Assembly: GCF_000332415.1 (NCBI RefSeq) | Contig: NZ_AOHC02000014.1 | Coordinates: 1 to 64,000 of the forward strand | DNA: 64,000 nucleotides | Direction of reading: 5' to 3' | DNA from: Leptospira weilii serovar Ranarum str. ICFT | GTDB taxonomy: Bacteria; Spirochaetota; Leptospiria; Leptospirales; Leptospiraceae | The notes under the pieces: model-generated | Told to the model about the DNA's origin: nothing | Databases searched by the model: none | Seen by the model: only the letters and a program-made list of their open reading frames with translations | Shown: one piece after another, positions 1 to 11,084 of the stretch | Layout: every line of letters starts with the position of its first letter | Position numbering within the stretch: the stretch's first letter is position 1 | Program-made: the position numbers and the translations under genes

Positions 1-554
1 TAGTTCCATCGATGGATAGCCCCTGTCGACACCTAGTACAGAATCAATTTCTTATTTTGAAGAGCCGAGATCGATCTAAGTTTCTCGATATGATGCAACG
101 CCATTGACCTTTCACTCGTTCTATGCGGACCAACGGTAGAACTTAATATTATATCATTATAAATATCAAATATAATCGAACTATTGGCATTCGGCGATTC
201 CGATTCCCCCAGTTGATTTTTTACACAGCCAAAATCTTTCACGAACTCCTTCGTTTTAGGTAGGCTTATTCCTGTCGCGTCGCAAGCTGCAACTATATAA
301 CCTTTATGCGTTTTGCAATTCGTTACATTTTTGTAGTAGCTGTTTACTAATATTTCGTTTAATGATTCAAACACTTGCGGATTTAATTTCTCCCGCGCTA
401 AGGAAAACGCTTGTTTCGTCACAGCTTTCTTTCCTAAATTCTTAAAATATCTATATAACTCGACCGCTAAGCTTTTGTTTAATAAGTTTATCATGGCTAT
501 AAGCAACCTCGGTAGGGTTAGTTGACGATTCCGAGTAAAAGCACTCGGTTTCAT
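1..554 (-). pseudogene. IS4-family transposase, 5' part, frameshifted and cut by the window edge
   Basis: The reading frame gives about 173 residues typical of the N-terminal half of an IS4-type DDE transposase: a basic start (KPSAFTRNRQLTLPRLL), a region around ACDATGISLPKT that fits the first catalytic Asp, and then a stop at about position 33. Directly past the stop, another frame reads LGVDRGYPSMEL, which matches the conserved DRGYPS block carrying the second catalytic Asp. A single frameshift near positions 33-45 therefore breaks the gene. The rest lies outside the window, so the terminal repeats and the far end cannot be seen. The element is probably inactive; programmed frameshifting is possible but unproven. 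Confidence 0.8.
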
Positions 555-982
555 TCGCGCGATTTCCAGAATCTTTCTGGAATATATCCAAGCTTCTAAT
601 TCGCCTATGACTGTTATTCTTTCTTGCCCATGTCTTCTTGTCGTACTAAATTCTTTAATCTTTAGTCTTTTTTCTTAAATTGACAGCATTGGCCGGAAGG
701 GCGCGAAGCGGTTCCGAAATTCACATTAGAGGCCGTTTTGTTTGCCGGTTGTATAATCGTTTGGAATTGATTTTTCGGAACGGAGGCGATAGCCGAACCC
801 CGAACGAGACGCGGCGCCGGAGCCTTTTACTTTTTTCTTCGTCTTTAGAATATTATATTATTTGAATTTATTTTTCTCCGGCGGGCGCCGAAATGTTTTG
901 TCGACTTTTTTACATTCCATACTTTTTGCTTTTCTTTTTTATCCGCGCTTTCAGAATTAACTTCTTTTATAGGAGAATTTTC
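555..982. other. Intergenic: insertion-sequence edge and leader of the chemotaxis gene
   Basis: No convincing gene. Positions 555-680 probably belong to the left-flank insertion sequence, but its terminal repeat could not be defined with only one end visible. A GC-rich patch follows (about 690-825), then an AT-rich stretch (about 840-875). An 8-bp inverted repeat, CGCCGGAG at 815-822 and CTCCGGCG at 876-883, brackets the AT-rich part. A clear Shine-Dalgarno sequence (AGGAGA, 971-976) ends the region. Confidence 0.5.
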
Positions 983-2578
983 ATGCCGAGTCCGAGCCAA
1001 TCCGAAAAGTCGTCCATCCATCAAATTTGGAAGGAAGGAGCCGTTGTCATCAATCGAATTCGATTCGGTTTGGTTATTCTTTTTTCTCTTACGTTACTCA
1101 GCGTTTCCAAAACGAATCATCCCACTCAAGTGATCGCCCACGTCGCCGCCACCGCTTTGATGGCGTTTTATTGTTTCTTGGAATTCATTCTTCATCGTTC
1201 CGGCAAAGTAGGGGTTCGTTTTCAGAAAACGTTAGTTCTTTTTGACGTGAACATTCTTTCTCTCACTCTAATGGTGGACTGTTCCATCGAACCGAAAGTA
1301 TCTTCCGCCATCCTCGCCAATATGTTAATCTTTTTCATCTATTTCTACATTATGTTTTACTCATCCTTTTTAGGTGAGAAAAAATTCATCCTTTTAGTTG
1401 GAGTTTTTGCCGCGTTAGGCATCATTGCCTCGATTTTTACGGCTTGGAAAGGCGGCATGGTTCTCACCGAAGATCCGGAGATCGGTAAAAATCCCGGTAG
1501 CCTGATCTTTTCCGTTCAGATCATTAAAGTTATGTTCGTTTTCACAGCCAGCGTGATTCTTTTTCATTTGATGAAACTTTTCGATAAACTTACTGCCGAA
1601 AGTTCCAAACTTTATGAGGATTCTCAACACCTTTTGAATAAACTCACACAAGATCGTAAGATTCTGGAAGATTCGGCCGAAAGTCTCGAAGCGTCGATTC
1701 GTAAGTTCGCCGACTTTATCAATCGTACCGGCGAAAAGATGGAATCCCAAGCCGCCGCGATCGAAGAAGTGAATGCGGTAATCGAGGAACTTTCCGTTTC
1801 TTCTTCCAACACGACCGATTCCATTGAAACTCAGAACCTGAGTCTGAGCGAACTTGTCGGAAGTTCGAAAAAGTTAGACGAAATTCTAAAGAGCAGCGCC
1901 TCCTTGAGCGAGGCTCTCGCCGTTTTCGCCAAAGAGAATAAGGAAGACATGGAGAACGTCACGATCGCAGCGGAAAAAACGAAATCCTATCTTATGGATA
2001 TTACGAATTCGTTTAACAAAGTGGATGAAATCAATCGGATCATGAGTGAAATCGCGGACAAAACCAACCTTCTCGCTTTGAACGCTTCGATCGAAGCGGC
2101 GAGGGCGGGTGTGGCGGGTCGAGGTTTTGCGGTTGTCGCAAACGAGGTGAGTAAACTTGCGGAATTCACTTCCGGTAACGCTAAATCGATTTCGGAGATC
2201 GTCAGTCAATCGAGAAAATTTATTGAAGAAGCGAGAATCGCTTCTACGGAAACGGGCGATCTAACCGAAAATCAAAAACTGAAAATTTTAGATACCGCCA
2301 ATCGAATCGATAAGATGAATCTGTTTTATCTAGAACAGAAATCGATCATTCAAAAGTTCGTCTCCGAAGTGAATCGAATCCAATCCACTTCCGAAAAAAT
2401 TCTCAGATCCACACAAGAACAGATGCTGGGACAAAAAGAAATGGTCCAAACCATGGGAAATTTAGGCGCGGAAATCAACGAGATCAACGAAGACTCGGGG
2501 AAACTCCAAGAAGAAATCGTAAAAATCAAAACGCAGGCTTCCGAACTTAGGCTTTTGAGCATTCAATCCGCAAATTGA
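983..2578 (+). CDS. Methyl-accepting chemotaxis protein, polytopic membrane sensor
   Basis: 531 residues. It senses a signal at the membrane and controls the CheA/CheW complex and so flagellar rotation. The N-terminal ~230 residues hold about six hydrophobic segments rather than the usual two around a periplasmic domain, so the sensor is membrane-embedded or cytoplasmic. The rest is coiled coil. The signalling hairpin tip ([18 protein letters not shown], then [11 protein letters not shown]) lies at about 355-390. The start was chosen at 983 because AGGAGA sits 7 bases upstream; a start at 893 would add an unlikely hydrophobic leader without a ribosome site. It stands alone, with no chemotaxis genes beside it. 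The ligand is unknown. Confidence 0.9.
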   Translation: MPSPSQSEKSSIHQIWKEGAVVINRIRFGLVILFSLTLLSVSKTNHPTQVIAHVAATALMAFYCFLEFILHRSGKVGVRFQKTLVLFDVNILSLTLMVDCSIEPKVSSAILANMLIFFIYFYIMFYSSFLGEKKFILLVGVFAALGIIASIFTAWKGGMVLTEDPEIGKNPGSLIFSVQIIKVMFVFTASVILFHLMKLFDKLTAESSKLYEDSQHLLNKLTQDRKILEDSAESLEASIRKFADFINRTGEKMESQAAAIEEVNAVIEELSVSSSNTTDSIETQNLSLSELVGSSKKLDEILKSSASLSEALAVFAKENKEDMENVTIAAEKTKSYLMDITNSFNKVDEINRIMSEIADKTNLLALNASIEAARAGVAGRGFAVVANEVSKLAEFTSGNAKSISEIVSQSRKFIEEARIASTETGDLTENQKLKILDTANRIDKMNLFYLEQKSIIQKFVSEVNRIQSTSEKILRSTQEQMLGQKEMVQTMGNLGAEINEINEDSGKLQEEIVKIKTQASELRLLSIQSAN

Positions 2579-2836
2579 TCTGAGAAGTTAAAACCGGCGG
2601 AGACGTTTTATAGAAACCTGAGTTTTGAAAATGATATCGGCAAGTAAAGAGTCATAATTCTTTCGTAACAAGTTTGGCTTTTGCGTATAACCTTATTCAT
2701 TTTAGATGTCAGTGGATTGGGATCTTTACAAATGATTTTTTAGAAATTTGTTGCTAAATGAATCCTTTCGAAAATAATCTCTTGAAATTTTAATCCGGTA
2801 GTTTATCTGTTCTTTGTTCGTAAGGAAGTAATTTTC

Positions 2837-3121
2837 ATGATTCAGAAATGGTTTCAGACGGCTTTATTTTTAAGTTCGATTTTAGCGGGAATTTTGATTC
2901 CCGGTAAAGTGTTTTCTCAAGCAAGCGACGCGGAGGCCGCGATCCAAGAAGCCTGCAATCGTTTGGTGAACGAGGGAATCTATAAGAGTTGTAAGGCGGC
3001 TCCCGGATTTTCCGCCCATCAAGGTTACTACAGTCAATCCGCTCAAGTTAAGTGCGAATGTATCAATAAAAAAGATAATCAGAAAACCATCGTTACGATT
3101 AGTCTCGGTCAATATTACTAA
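2837..3121 (+). CDS. Small secreted cysteine-containing protein, function unknown
   Basis: 94 residues. An N-terminal signal peptide (hydrophobic residues 7-22) ends near a plausible signal-peptidase I site around KVFSQA. The mature part is about 65 residues with four cysteines (one in QEACNRL, one in KSCKAA, a CEC pair), which suggests one or two disulfides in the periplasm or outside the cell. A ribosome site (AAGGAAG, about 2822-2828) supports the start. I do not recognise the family. It is monocistronic by spacing. Confidence 0.7.
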   Translation: MIQKWFQTALFLSSILAGILIPGKVFSQASDAEAAIQEACNRLVNEGIYKSCKAAPGFSAHQGYYSQSAQVKCECINKKDNQKTIVTISLGQYY

Positions 3122-3522
<401 letters not shown>

Positions 3523-3678
3523 ATGGTAACAAAGATCTTCAAGGAGAAATACCGTTGGGCTTTCAAGAAAGAAAAAAGTCTGATCCTCGATGAATTTGTA
3601 GAAGTCACCGGATACAATCGAATCTACGTCAGAACAGTTCTACGAGAAACTAGAGAGAAAATCTACTTCAAAAAATGA
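3523..3678 (+). pseudogene. N-terminal fragment of an integrase-core (DDE) transposase
   Basis: 51 residues containing KKEKSLILDEFVEVTGYNR, which resembles the N-terminal helix-turn-helix block (KEK..ILDEF...TGYNRKYA) of a group of DDE transposases with an integrase core. The catalytic domain is absent: the frame stops at 3678 and the following bases show no continuation. ATG at 3523 has a fair ribosome site (GGGAGAG), so the fragment might still be translated as a small DNA-binding remnant. Most likely it is debris from an old insertion. Confidence 0.6.
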
Positions 3679-3745
3679 TTGGATCCGAACCAAACATTAA
3701 GAAATGAATCTTTCCGTTGAATTCATCGTAGAACTTCATTGGATT

Positions 3746-4618
3746 TTATGGATTCGAACTTGAGAATATTTTAATAAGATGTTGCGCGAGTCTAACCCCA
3801 GCATTCGCAAGCTGATGTTTCACCACTGGCGTCGCGTTTTGAATATAGACGTCTGAGATTTTTACCGTTGAACGGTCGTTGGGAATTCCGTCGTAAGCAA
3901 CACTGCGAGCCAATTGAAAACCTTGGAGAGCCCACACCTCTGGAGTACTTTGCGCTTGGGATTGTGCAAAAGTAATGTCCGGTTTTAAAATAATGGATAC
4001 CGTGATAGGATTGGTACTGATAAAATTCACTAAATTCGTATCCCAGATTCCGTGTAAACTAGACCTCCGCTTTCCGATTTGTACTCTGACTCTATTACCA
4101 CCAAGATCATTGTTTCTTTCTGCAACGTGTAACGGCTGGTGTATATCTCCAATAAAGTGTACTACAAACGAAAGCGCTTGCAGTCTCTTTGCGTTGGTTT
4201 GGGTGGAATCCGCCAACACGCTACTCCATCTATCAATTTCAGTGATCACACAAGAAGATTTGCAAATCCTTACGATATCTTCATGCGTCGGATTAACCAT
4301 AGAAACGGGAATATCTATAAAGTGCCATGAACCGGTATTTGTAGGCGGCTCCGGATCCGTAAATATTTGATTACAAATCGGACTCATCGGTCTTTTTTCG
4401 GATTGAAATACTCTAAGTTCATCGGGGCAAGTGGATATTTGTTCTAAGGTAAGTTTTCCTAAAATACTATTAATTTGTTCAAATCCTTTATAATTTTCTA
4501 ATATTCTTTGCGCGACCATTCCGATCACCTGATGCCCCTCGTGTCCCCATCCATAAACATTTGAATTTACTAATAAAGTAATCAAAATTGAGAACTTTAT
4601 TTGATTGATTTTTGTCAT
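3746..4618 (-). CDS. Secreted S1/P1-type zinc nuclease
   Basis: 290 residues. Members of the S1/P1 family are trinuclear-zinc enzymes that cut single-stranded nucleic acids and 3'-phosphates, or act as phospholipase C relatives. A signal peptide (about 1-23) ends just before WGHEGH. In this family the free N-terminal Trp of the mature protein binds zinc, so cleavage after NVYG would create it. Further zinc ligands are visible: H in WHFIDIP and the HFIGDIHQPLH block, with downstream H and D in LHGIWDTN. A strong ribosome site (GAGGAGG) precedes the ATG. The likely role is extracellular or periplasmic nucleic-acid degradation. It is monocistronic. Confidence 0.88.
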   Translation of the reverse strand: MTKINQIKFSILITLLVNSNVYGWGHEGHQVIGMVAQRILENYKGFEQINSILGKLTLEQISTCPDELRVFQSEKRPMSPICNQIFTDPEPPTNTGSWHFIDIPVSMVNPTHEDIVRICKSSCVITEIDRWSSVLADSTQTNAKRLQALSFVVHFIGDIHQPLHVAERNNDLGGNRVRVQIGKRRSSLHGIWDTNLVNFISTNPITVSIILKPDITFAQSQAQSTPEVWALQGFQLARSVAYDGIPNDRSTVKISDVYIQNATPVVKHQLANAGVRLAQHLIKIFSSSNP

Positions 4619-5100
4619 TAAAATTCCCTCCTCGCGAAATTGTTAAAGATATAAATTTTATTACAAGTAAAATTCCAAACAAATCGATTATATATTCGGA
4701 CATTACTTAAGTGATCGTATTCTAAAAATTTAATATATAATTTTAAAGTAAATTCAAATAATATACAACTATTATAATTATTAAAATAATAGAATATATT
4801 AATTTTGTGTTTATTACTATAGACATACCAATAGTGAACGAGTGATTAAAGCTTTCGCTTTCGCTTTCGCTTGCGACTTAAGACTCAGTGAATGGCATAA
4901 TCTTACCCACAAGTAATTGGATATTAAGATCAAGCCGATATCTCAACGTCTTCTCGCTTTTAGGGACGTTCGAAGGGTTTTGGAACGTGTTGTAAATACG
5001 CTAAAACCCTTAAACAACGATTTGAGCGGAAATTTTAATTGGTAGGAGCCTGCGTGAATGAATTTACAACTAAACCTCGTTCTGAAATTCTAAAAACCAG
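4619..5100. other. Divergent AT-rich intergenic region
   Basis: 482 bases between the secreted nuclease (minus) and the glycosyltransferase (plus). Positions 4640-4840 are strongly AT-rich, as expected for promoters. A short hexamer repeat lies at 4851-4872. No RNA gene or small protein could be supported. The glycosyltransferase start has no clear ribosome site. Confidence 0.5.
4851..4872. repeat. GCTTTC hexamer repeat, about 3.7 copies
   Basis: Three perfect GCTTTC units followed by GCTT. A short tandem tract of this kind can change copy number by slippage. It is intergenic, about 230 bases upstream of both divergent genes. Confidence 0.7.
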
Positions 5101-6255
5101 ATGACAACCCCCGACATTTCGGTCATTCTTCCCACGTACAACGAAAGGGAAAACATACAGATTCTCATTCCTAAAATTACGAAGGTTCTTAAAGAGTATC
5201 CTCATGAAATCATTCTTATAGACGATAATAGTCCCGATAGAACTTGGGAGGCGGCGGAGAATTTAAAAACCGTTCATAAAAATCTAATCGTCATACGTAG
5301 AATGGAAGCCAGAGGTCTTTCTTCGGCGGTAATCTCGGGGATGTCCGTCGCAAAAGGAAAGGTTTTCGTCGTGATGGATGCGGATCTTCAACACGACGAA
5401 AAAATTCTTCCCGCTCTCGTATCTCCGATTCTAAAAAATAAATCGGACATTAGTGTCGGGACCAGATATATAAACGGCGGCTCGGTTTCAGACTGGTCAT
5501 GGATTCGAAAAAATTTTAGTGTGTTTGCAACTCGTTTCACAAAACTACTCTTGCCGATTCCGGTTTCCGATCCGATGAGCGGTTATTTCGCGATTTCCCG
5601 TTCCTATTTTCAAAAAACGACGGATCGGATCAATCCAAGAGGATTTAAAATTCTATTAGAATTTTTGAATGGACCCGAACCAAGACCGAAAATTTCGGAA
5701 GTCGCCTATACGTTTCAGAGTAGACGGTTCGGCAAAACGAAGTTAGACGGATCCGTGATTCGAAACTATTTGATCGCGTTACTCGATCTTAGATTCGGAA
5801 AAAAAATCCCCCCTACTTTTTTTCTTTATTCTTTGGTCGGTTCATTCGGGGTGCTCGTAAATCTATCCGGGTTTTTGATCGCGGAAACGTTTCGTTTTCC
5901 GGAAATTTTCACTCCTTTTAGATTTTTGAATCCGCTTTACACATCCGTTCTTTTCGGGATCGAGATGTCCATTCTTTCCAATTTCGTTTTGAACAACTAT
6001 TTTACCTTTTATGAAAAACGTTATATAGGAATTCGACTCATCCGGGGATTGGTTTTATTCCATCTCGTAAGCCTTTTGGGACTTTTGATTCAAATCAGCG
6101 TATTTCAATTTTTGTATCATAAAATTTTTGTCTATGAATTGCAATCTTCCGGACTTCTAATTAAAATAATCTCGGATTCGCTTGCAATTTTAGCGGCGAT
6201 GATTACAAATTATTTCTTAAACTTGAACGTCACCTGGAAAGGTTCCAAGGATTGA
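5101..6255 (+). CDS. GT2 glycosyltransferase fused to a GtrA-like membrane domain (DPM1-like)
   Basis: 384 residues. Residues 6-230 are a family-2 glycosyltransferase close to dolichol-phosphate-mannose synthases: DDNSPD at about 41-46, DADLQH at about 93-98 (nucleotide-sugar and metal binding) and RRFGKTKL at about 211. It should load a sugar from a nucleotide donor onto polyprenyl phosphate. From about residue 240 a GtrA-like domain with four membrane segments follows, thought to help flip the lipid-linked sugar. This combination supplies sugars for envelope glycans or LPS modification. There is no clear ribosome site before the ATG, and no alternative in-frame start upstream. Confidence 0.88.
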   Translation: MTTPDISVILPTYNERENIQILIPKITKVLKEYPHEIILIDDNSPDRTWEAAENLKTVHKNLIVIRRMEARGLSSAVISGMSVAKGKVFVVMDADLQHDEKILPALVSPILKNKSDISVGTRYINGGSVSDWSWIRKNFSVFATRFTKLLLPIPVSDPMSGYFAISRSYFQKTTDRINPRGFKILLEFLNGPEPRPKISEVAYTFQSRRFGKTKLDGSVIRNYLIALLDLRFGKKIPPTFFLYSLVGSFGVLVNLSGFLIAETFRFPEIFTPFRFLNPLYTSVLFGIEMSILSNFVLNNYFTFYEKRYIGIRLIRGLVLFHLVSLLGLLIQISVFQFLYHKIFVYELQSSGLLIKIISDSLAILAAMITNYFLNLNVTWKGSKD

Positions 6256-6276
6256 CCCGAGTTTAAAGGAGATTCT

Positions 6277-6822
6277 ATGGTCAAGGTTTTGGTTCCTTTC
6301 GCCGACGGAATGGAGGAAATGGAAGCGGTGATCATCGTGGACGTGTTGAGGCGCGCAGGCATCCAGGTCACGAGCGCTTCCCTCAAAAAAGGACCGGTCA
6401 CCGCCTCCAGAGGCGTCAAACTCTTGGCCGATGAGGTCATAGATAAAATCCGAATTCATGACTTCGATATGATCGTACTTCCCGGAGGAAACGGCGGCAC
6501 CAAAGTTCTCGGAGCCGATCCGAAAATCGTAGAACTTCTCAAAGACGCCAAAAAACACGGTCAATGGATCGCGGCTATCTGTGCAGCTCCGAGTATTTTA
6601 GTACATCAAAATATTCTTACAAACGAGGATCGTTTTACCGCCTTTCCGGGTGTAGTATCCGATGCTCCCGGTTACACCGGGTCCAGACTGGAAATCTCCG
6701 GAAAAATCATAACGAGCGTGGGGCCGGGATCCGCATTTGAGTTTGCCTTGGAACTCGTTCGGATTTTGAGCGGTGAAGAGACGATGTTGAAAGTTAAATC
6801 CGCTCTTCAACTTCCTGAATGA
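6277..6822 (+). CDS. DJ-1/PfpI family protein (YajL/DJ-1-like)
   Basis: 181 residues, standard length for the family. Cys102 in the AAICAAPS nucleophile elbow and Glu16 in GMEEMEA match the reactive cysteine and its partner glutamate in human DJ-1; PGGNGG (69-74) is the conserved backbone turn. Family members are implicated in oxidative and electrophile stress protection; older annotation as a thiamine enzyme (ThiJ) is a historical error. The ribosome site AAAGGAGA is strong. Its stop overlaps the start of the sirtuin gene by four bases (ATGA), so the two are co-translated. Confidence 0.9.
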   Translation: MVKVLVPFADGMEEMEAVIIVDVLRRAGIQVTSASLKKGPVTASRGVKLLADEVIDKIRIHDFDMIVLPGGNGGTKVLGADPKIVELLKDAKKHGQWIAAICAAPSILVHQNILTNEDRFTAFPGVVSDAPGYTGSRLEISGKIITSVGPGSAFEFALELVRILSGEETMLKVKSALQLPE

Positions 6823-7556
6823 AAGAACTCGTTTCCAAACACAAACATCGCTTTCAAAAAATCACGGCGATCACCGGAGCCGGAATTTCGGCGGAAAGCG
6901 GAATTCCCACGTTTCGAGGAGCCGACGGCCTCTGGAAAAATTTTCGTGCGGAAGACCTTGCGACTCCGCAAGCCTTTCAAAAAAATCCCGAACTCGTTTG
7001 GGAATGGTATCTCTGGAGAAGAGGTGTCATCGAAAGTAAAGATCCGAATTTAGGACACGTCGCGCTTGCAGAATTAGAAAAACGTCATACTGACTTTTTC
7101 CTGATTACTCAAAACGTGGACGGACTACACTCAAGAGCCGGTTCGAAGAAGCTCATTGAAATTCACGGAAACATATTTCTCAATTGTTGTAGTTTCTGCG
7201 AAAACAAAATCCTAATTAACGTACGTTCGGCTTCAAACGAACCGCTTCCTAAATGTAATCTTTGTGGATCGCTTTTTCGCCCGGGTGTCGTTTGGTTTGG
7301 AGAATCGTACGATGAATCGAAACTCAATCAATGTATCGAAAGAATGAAAAACACCGATTTACTTTTAATCATCGGCACCTCTGGCGCCGTGAGTATGCCG
7401 GTTTATCTGGCGGAAATCGCGCAGGAAAGCGGGGCGCTTCTTATAGAGATCAATCCGGAAAAAAGTTCTTTTTCTTCTTCCGTGGATCTTTTTTTAAAAG
7501 GAAAATCTGGGGAAATCCTTCCTGAATTGGTAAACGAAATAATTCAAATTCTATAA
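6819..7556 (+). CDS. cobB: Sirtuin NAD-dependent protein deacylase (CobB type)
   Basis: 245 residues. Removes acyl groups from lysines using NAD. Motifs: GAGISAESGIPTFRG (20-34) for NAD binding, QNVDGLH (98-104), catalytic His116, a zinc site from C124/C127 and C146/C149, and GTS (186-188). Tyr64 and Arg67 in WEWYLWRR match the Tyr and Arg that recognise succinyl and malonyl groups in SIRT5 and class III bacterial sirtuins, so desuccinylation is likely. It is coupled by ATGA overlap to the DJ-1 gene and followed by a strong terminator. Confidence 0.93.
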   Translation: MKELVSKHKHRFQKITAITGAGISAESGIPTFRGADGLWKNFRAEDLATPQAFQKNPELVWEWYLWRRGVIESKDPNLGHVALAELEKRHTDFFLITQNVDGLHSRAGSKKLIEIHGNIFLNCCSFCENKILINVRSASNEPLPKCNLCGSLFRPGVVWFGESYDESKLNQCIERMKNTDLLLIIGTSGAVSMPVYLAEIAQESGALLIEINPEKSSFSSSVDLFLKGKSGEILPELVNEIIQIL

Positions 7557-7571
7557 TATTCTATCTTTCGT

Positions 7572-7606
7572 AAATACAAAGGACTTGAAGAAAGTCCTTT
7601 GTATTT
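7572..7606. terminator. Bidirectional hairpin terminator
   Basis: A perfect 15-bp stem, AAATACAAAGGACTT at 7572-7586 and its complement at 7592-7606, with a 5-base loop. A/T runs on both arms let it end the sirtuin transcript on the plus strand and the converging GST remnant on the minus strand. Confidence 0.85.
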
Positions 7607-7625
7607 AAACATTCTTACGTTAAAT

Positions 7626-7922
7626 TTATTGCAATACAATACCGGGCATAGAAACGTAACCGGGCAATTTTTCAACTCGATCCAACCAATTTCGAATTTG
7701 GTTATAAGTTTCTAAATCCACCTTCCCTTCGTTCGCCAACGCAATGTAGGGATACATCGCCAAATCATCGATAGTCGGGCGTTCGTCGGCGAGCCATAGA
7801 TTCTTAGCCAGATGATTTTCCAAAAGATTCAATAGTTGATTTGTAATAATCTCTGCTTCTTCTACCTGAATCGACTTTCCAAATCGATAATGAGTGCGTA
7901 ACGCAGCCGGTCCTCGAGTCAC
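7626..7922 (-). pseudogene. Glutathione S-transferase, C-terminal half only
   Basis: 98 residues from a GTG start matching the helical C-terminal domain of bacterial GSTs (NEVTRGPAALR, LADERPTIDDLAMYPYIALA, then NWLDRVEKLPGYVSMPG at the end). The thioredoxin-like N-terminal half with the glutathione-binding site is missing. The same frame can be followed upstream to about 7935 (residues KANEV), where it runs into the end of the DUF1574 gene on the same strand. It is therefore a 5'-truncated relic created by a deletion or rearrangement near 7935-7945 and cannot be a working GST. Confidence 0.8.
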
Positions 7923-7945
7923 TTCGTTCGCTTTGTGATTCTTAT

Positions 7946-9019
7946 CTATTGCTTTGGCAGCCTCGTAAAGATAAAATCCGCGTAATCGTTAAAACAACTC
8001 GGCGACATGTGACCCGGATCGCTGAAATCATCACAGTGATATTCCGGATCCTCGTTCATGTTCCAGAACGAAGTTTCGGTAGATTCATGCAATTTCTTTA
8101 AAATAGGCAGCATAATATCATACGGAGTTTTTTCGTCTTTTTCGGTCGTAAGAACTTTTCTAGTTTTATAAAGTTCAAAGTATGGACGTGCGACTCTCAC
8201 CCAAATCGTAGCAAACGGAATCTGCATTTCCTTTATGATGGAAATCGCATCCTCTTGATTCGCGAGCATCTTGGGATTGAACGTAAACGGACTTAAGTAA
8301 GATTTAAAATCCGTATTGGATCTTTTTTTAAGAAGTTCCGCAGGCAAAACGATTCGAGGACTTGCGTCGGAGGTTGCGCTTCCTCTTTGTTTTTTTAGAT
8401 TCTCCCAGATTTTTGAACGAAGTTCGCCGTAACCCTTTGCAAGAATTCCGCCTTCTTTGGCCCTCGCTCGAATTACGTTCAACCTCGGACGATTTTTAGT
8501 CGTATGAAATAATTTTTTGGCTATATAACCGGTAAGATCCGAGGAAGAATATCGATCCGCGTGTCTGAAAACAAAGGAAGCGCTCAGTCCGTAAAAGAGA
8601 ACTTCGTCCAAGGTCAATACGGAAGAAGAATTGAAGATCTCGATCGATTCGTCCATCAGGATAAAATCCGGTTTTACGGAATCGGACTGAAATCGTTCCA
8701 ACCAATAGAGATAATAATCCGGAGAACCTCCGGGAACGGAAAAGTTAAATAACACCCAATCCGGATATTTTTTTTCTATATAATCGTTTCTGAATAGAAG
8801 CGCCCTCGAGTTTCCGAAATAGACCAGGACCTTCTTACGATCTTCTTTTCCCAGATAGTCTTTTAATTCTTCAAAAAGAAATTCCTTATGTCTGAAGTTT
8901 AAATCGGAAAGAGTAAGGGAATAATACGGCTCGAACGCGGTTGAGCTGATAAGTTTATCAATGCCGAATGAAACGATGAATATGACAAAAGGAACGAGAA
9001 GAAATCGATTCCGAAACAT
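7946..9019 (-). CDS. DUF1574 / SGNH-like partner of an MBOAT O-acyltransferase
   Basis: 357 residues. One N-terminal membrane segment (about 5-22) anchors an extracytoplasmic domain. GNSR (69-72) resembles the catalytic-serine block of SGNH hydrolases, and DPGH near the C terminus (D334, H337) resembles block V with Asp and His, as in AlgJ/AlgX/DltD-type proteins that move acyl groups to surface polymers. The gene starts 9 bases after the MBOAT stop and has an AGGAG ribosome site. Together the pair probably O-acylates an envelope glycan; the substrate is unknown. The C terminus abuts the truncated GST frame. Confidence 0.8.
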   Translation of the reverse strand: MFRNRFLLVPFVIFIVSFGIDKLISSTAFEPYYSLTLSDLNFRHKEFLFEELKDYLGKEDRKKVLVYFGNSRALLFRNDYIEKKYPDWVLFNFSVPGGSPDYYLYWLERFQSDSVKPDFILMDESIEIFNSSSVLTLDEVLFYGLSASFVFRHADRYSSSDLTGYIAKKLFHTTKNRPRLNVIRARAKEGGILAKGYGELRSKIWENLKKQRGSATSDASPRIVLPAELLKKRSNTDFKSYLSPFTFNPKMLANQEDAISIIKEMQIPFATIWVRVARPYFELYKTRKVLTTEKDEKTPYDIMLPILKKLHESTETSFWNMNEDPEYHCDDFSDPGHMSPSCFNDYADFIFTRLPKQ

Positions 9020-9028
9020 TCTATTCTC

Positions 9029-10516
<1,488 letters not shown>

Positions 10517-10517
10517 G

Positions 10518-11021
<504 letters not shown>

Positions 11022-11084
11022 GGAATTGTAGTGACCAGAATCCCATTCTCGTAAATACTGTAAACCAACCTTTCCGGGGAGATT

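Noticed and set aside
680..865. 61-residue open frame in the GC-rich patch
   Set aside because: No ribosome site and no recognisable domain; the sequence looks like non-coding GC-rich DNA upstream of the chemotaxis gene.
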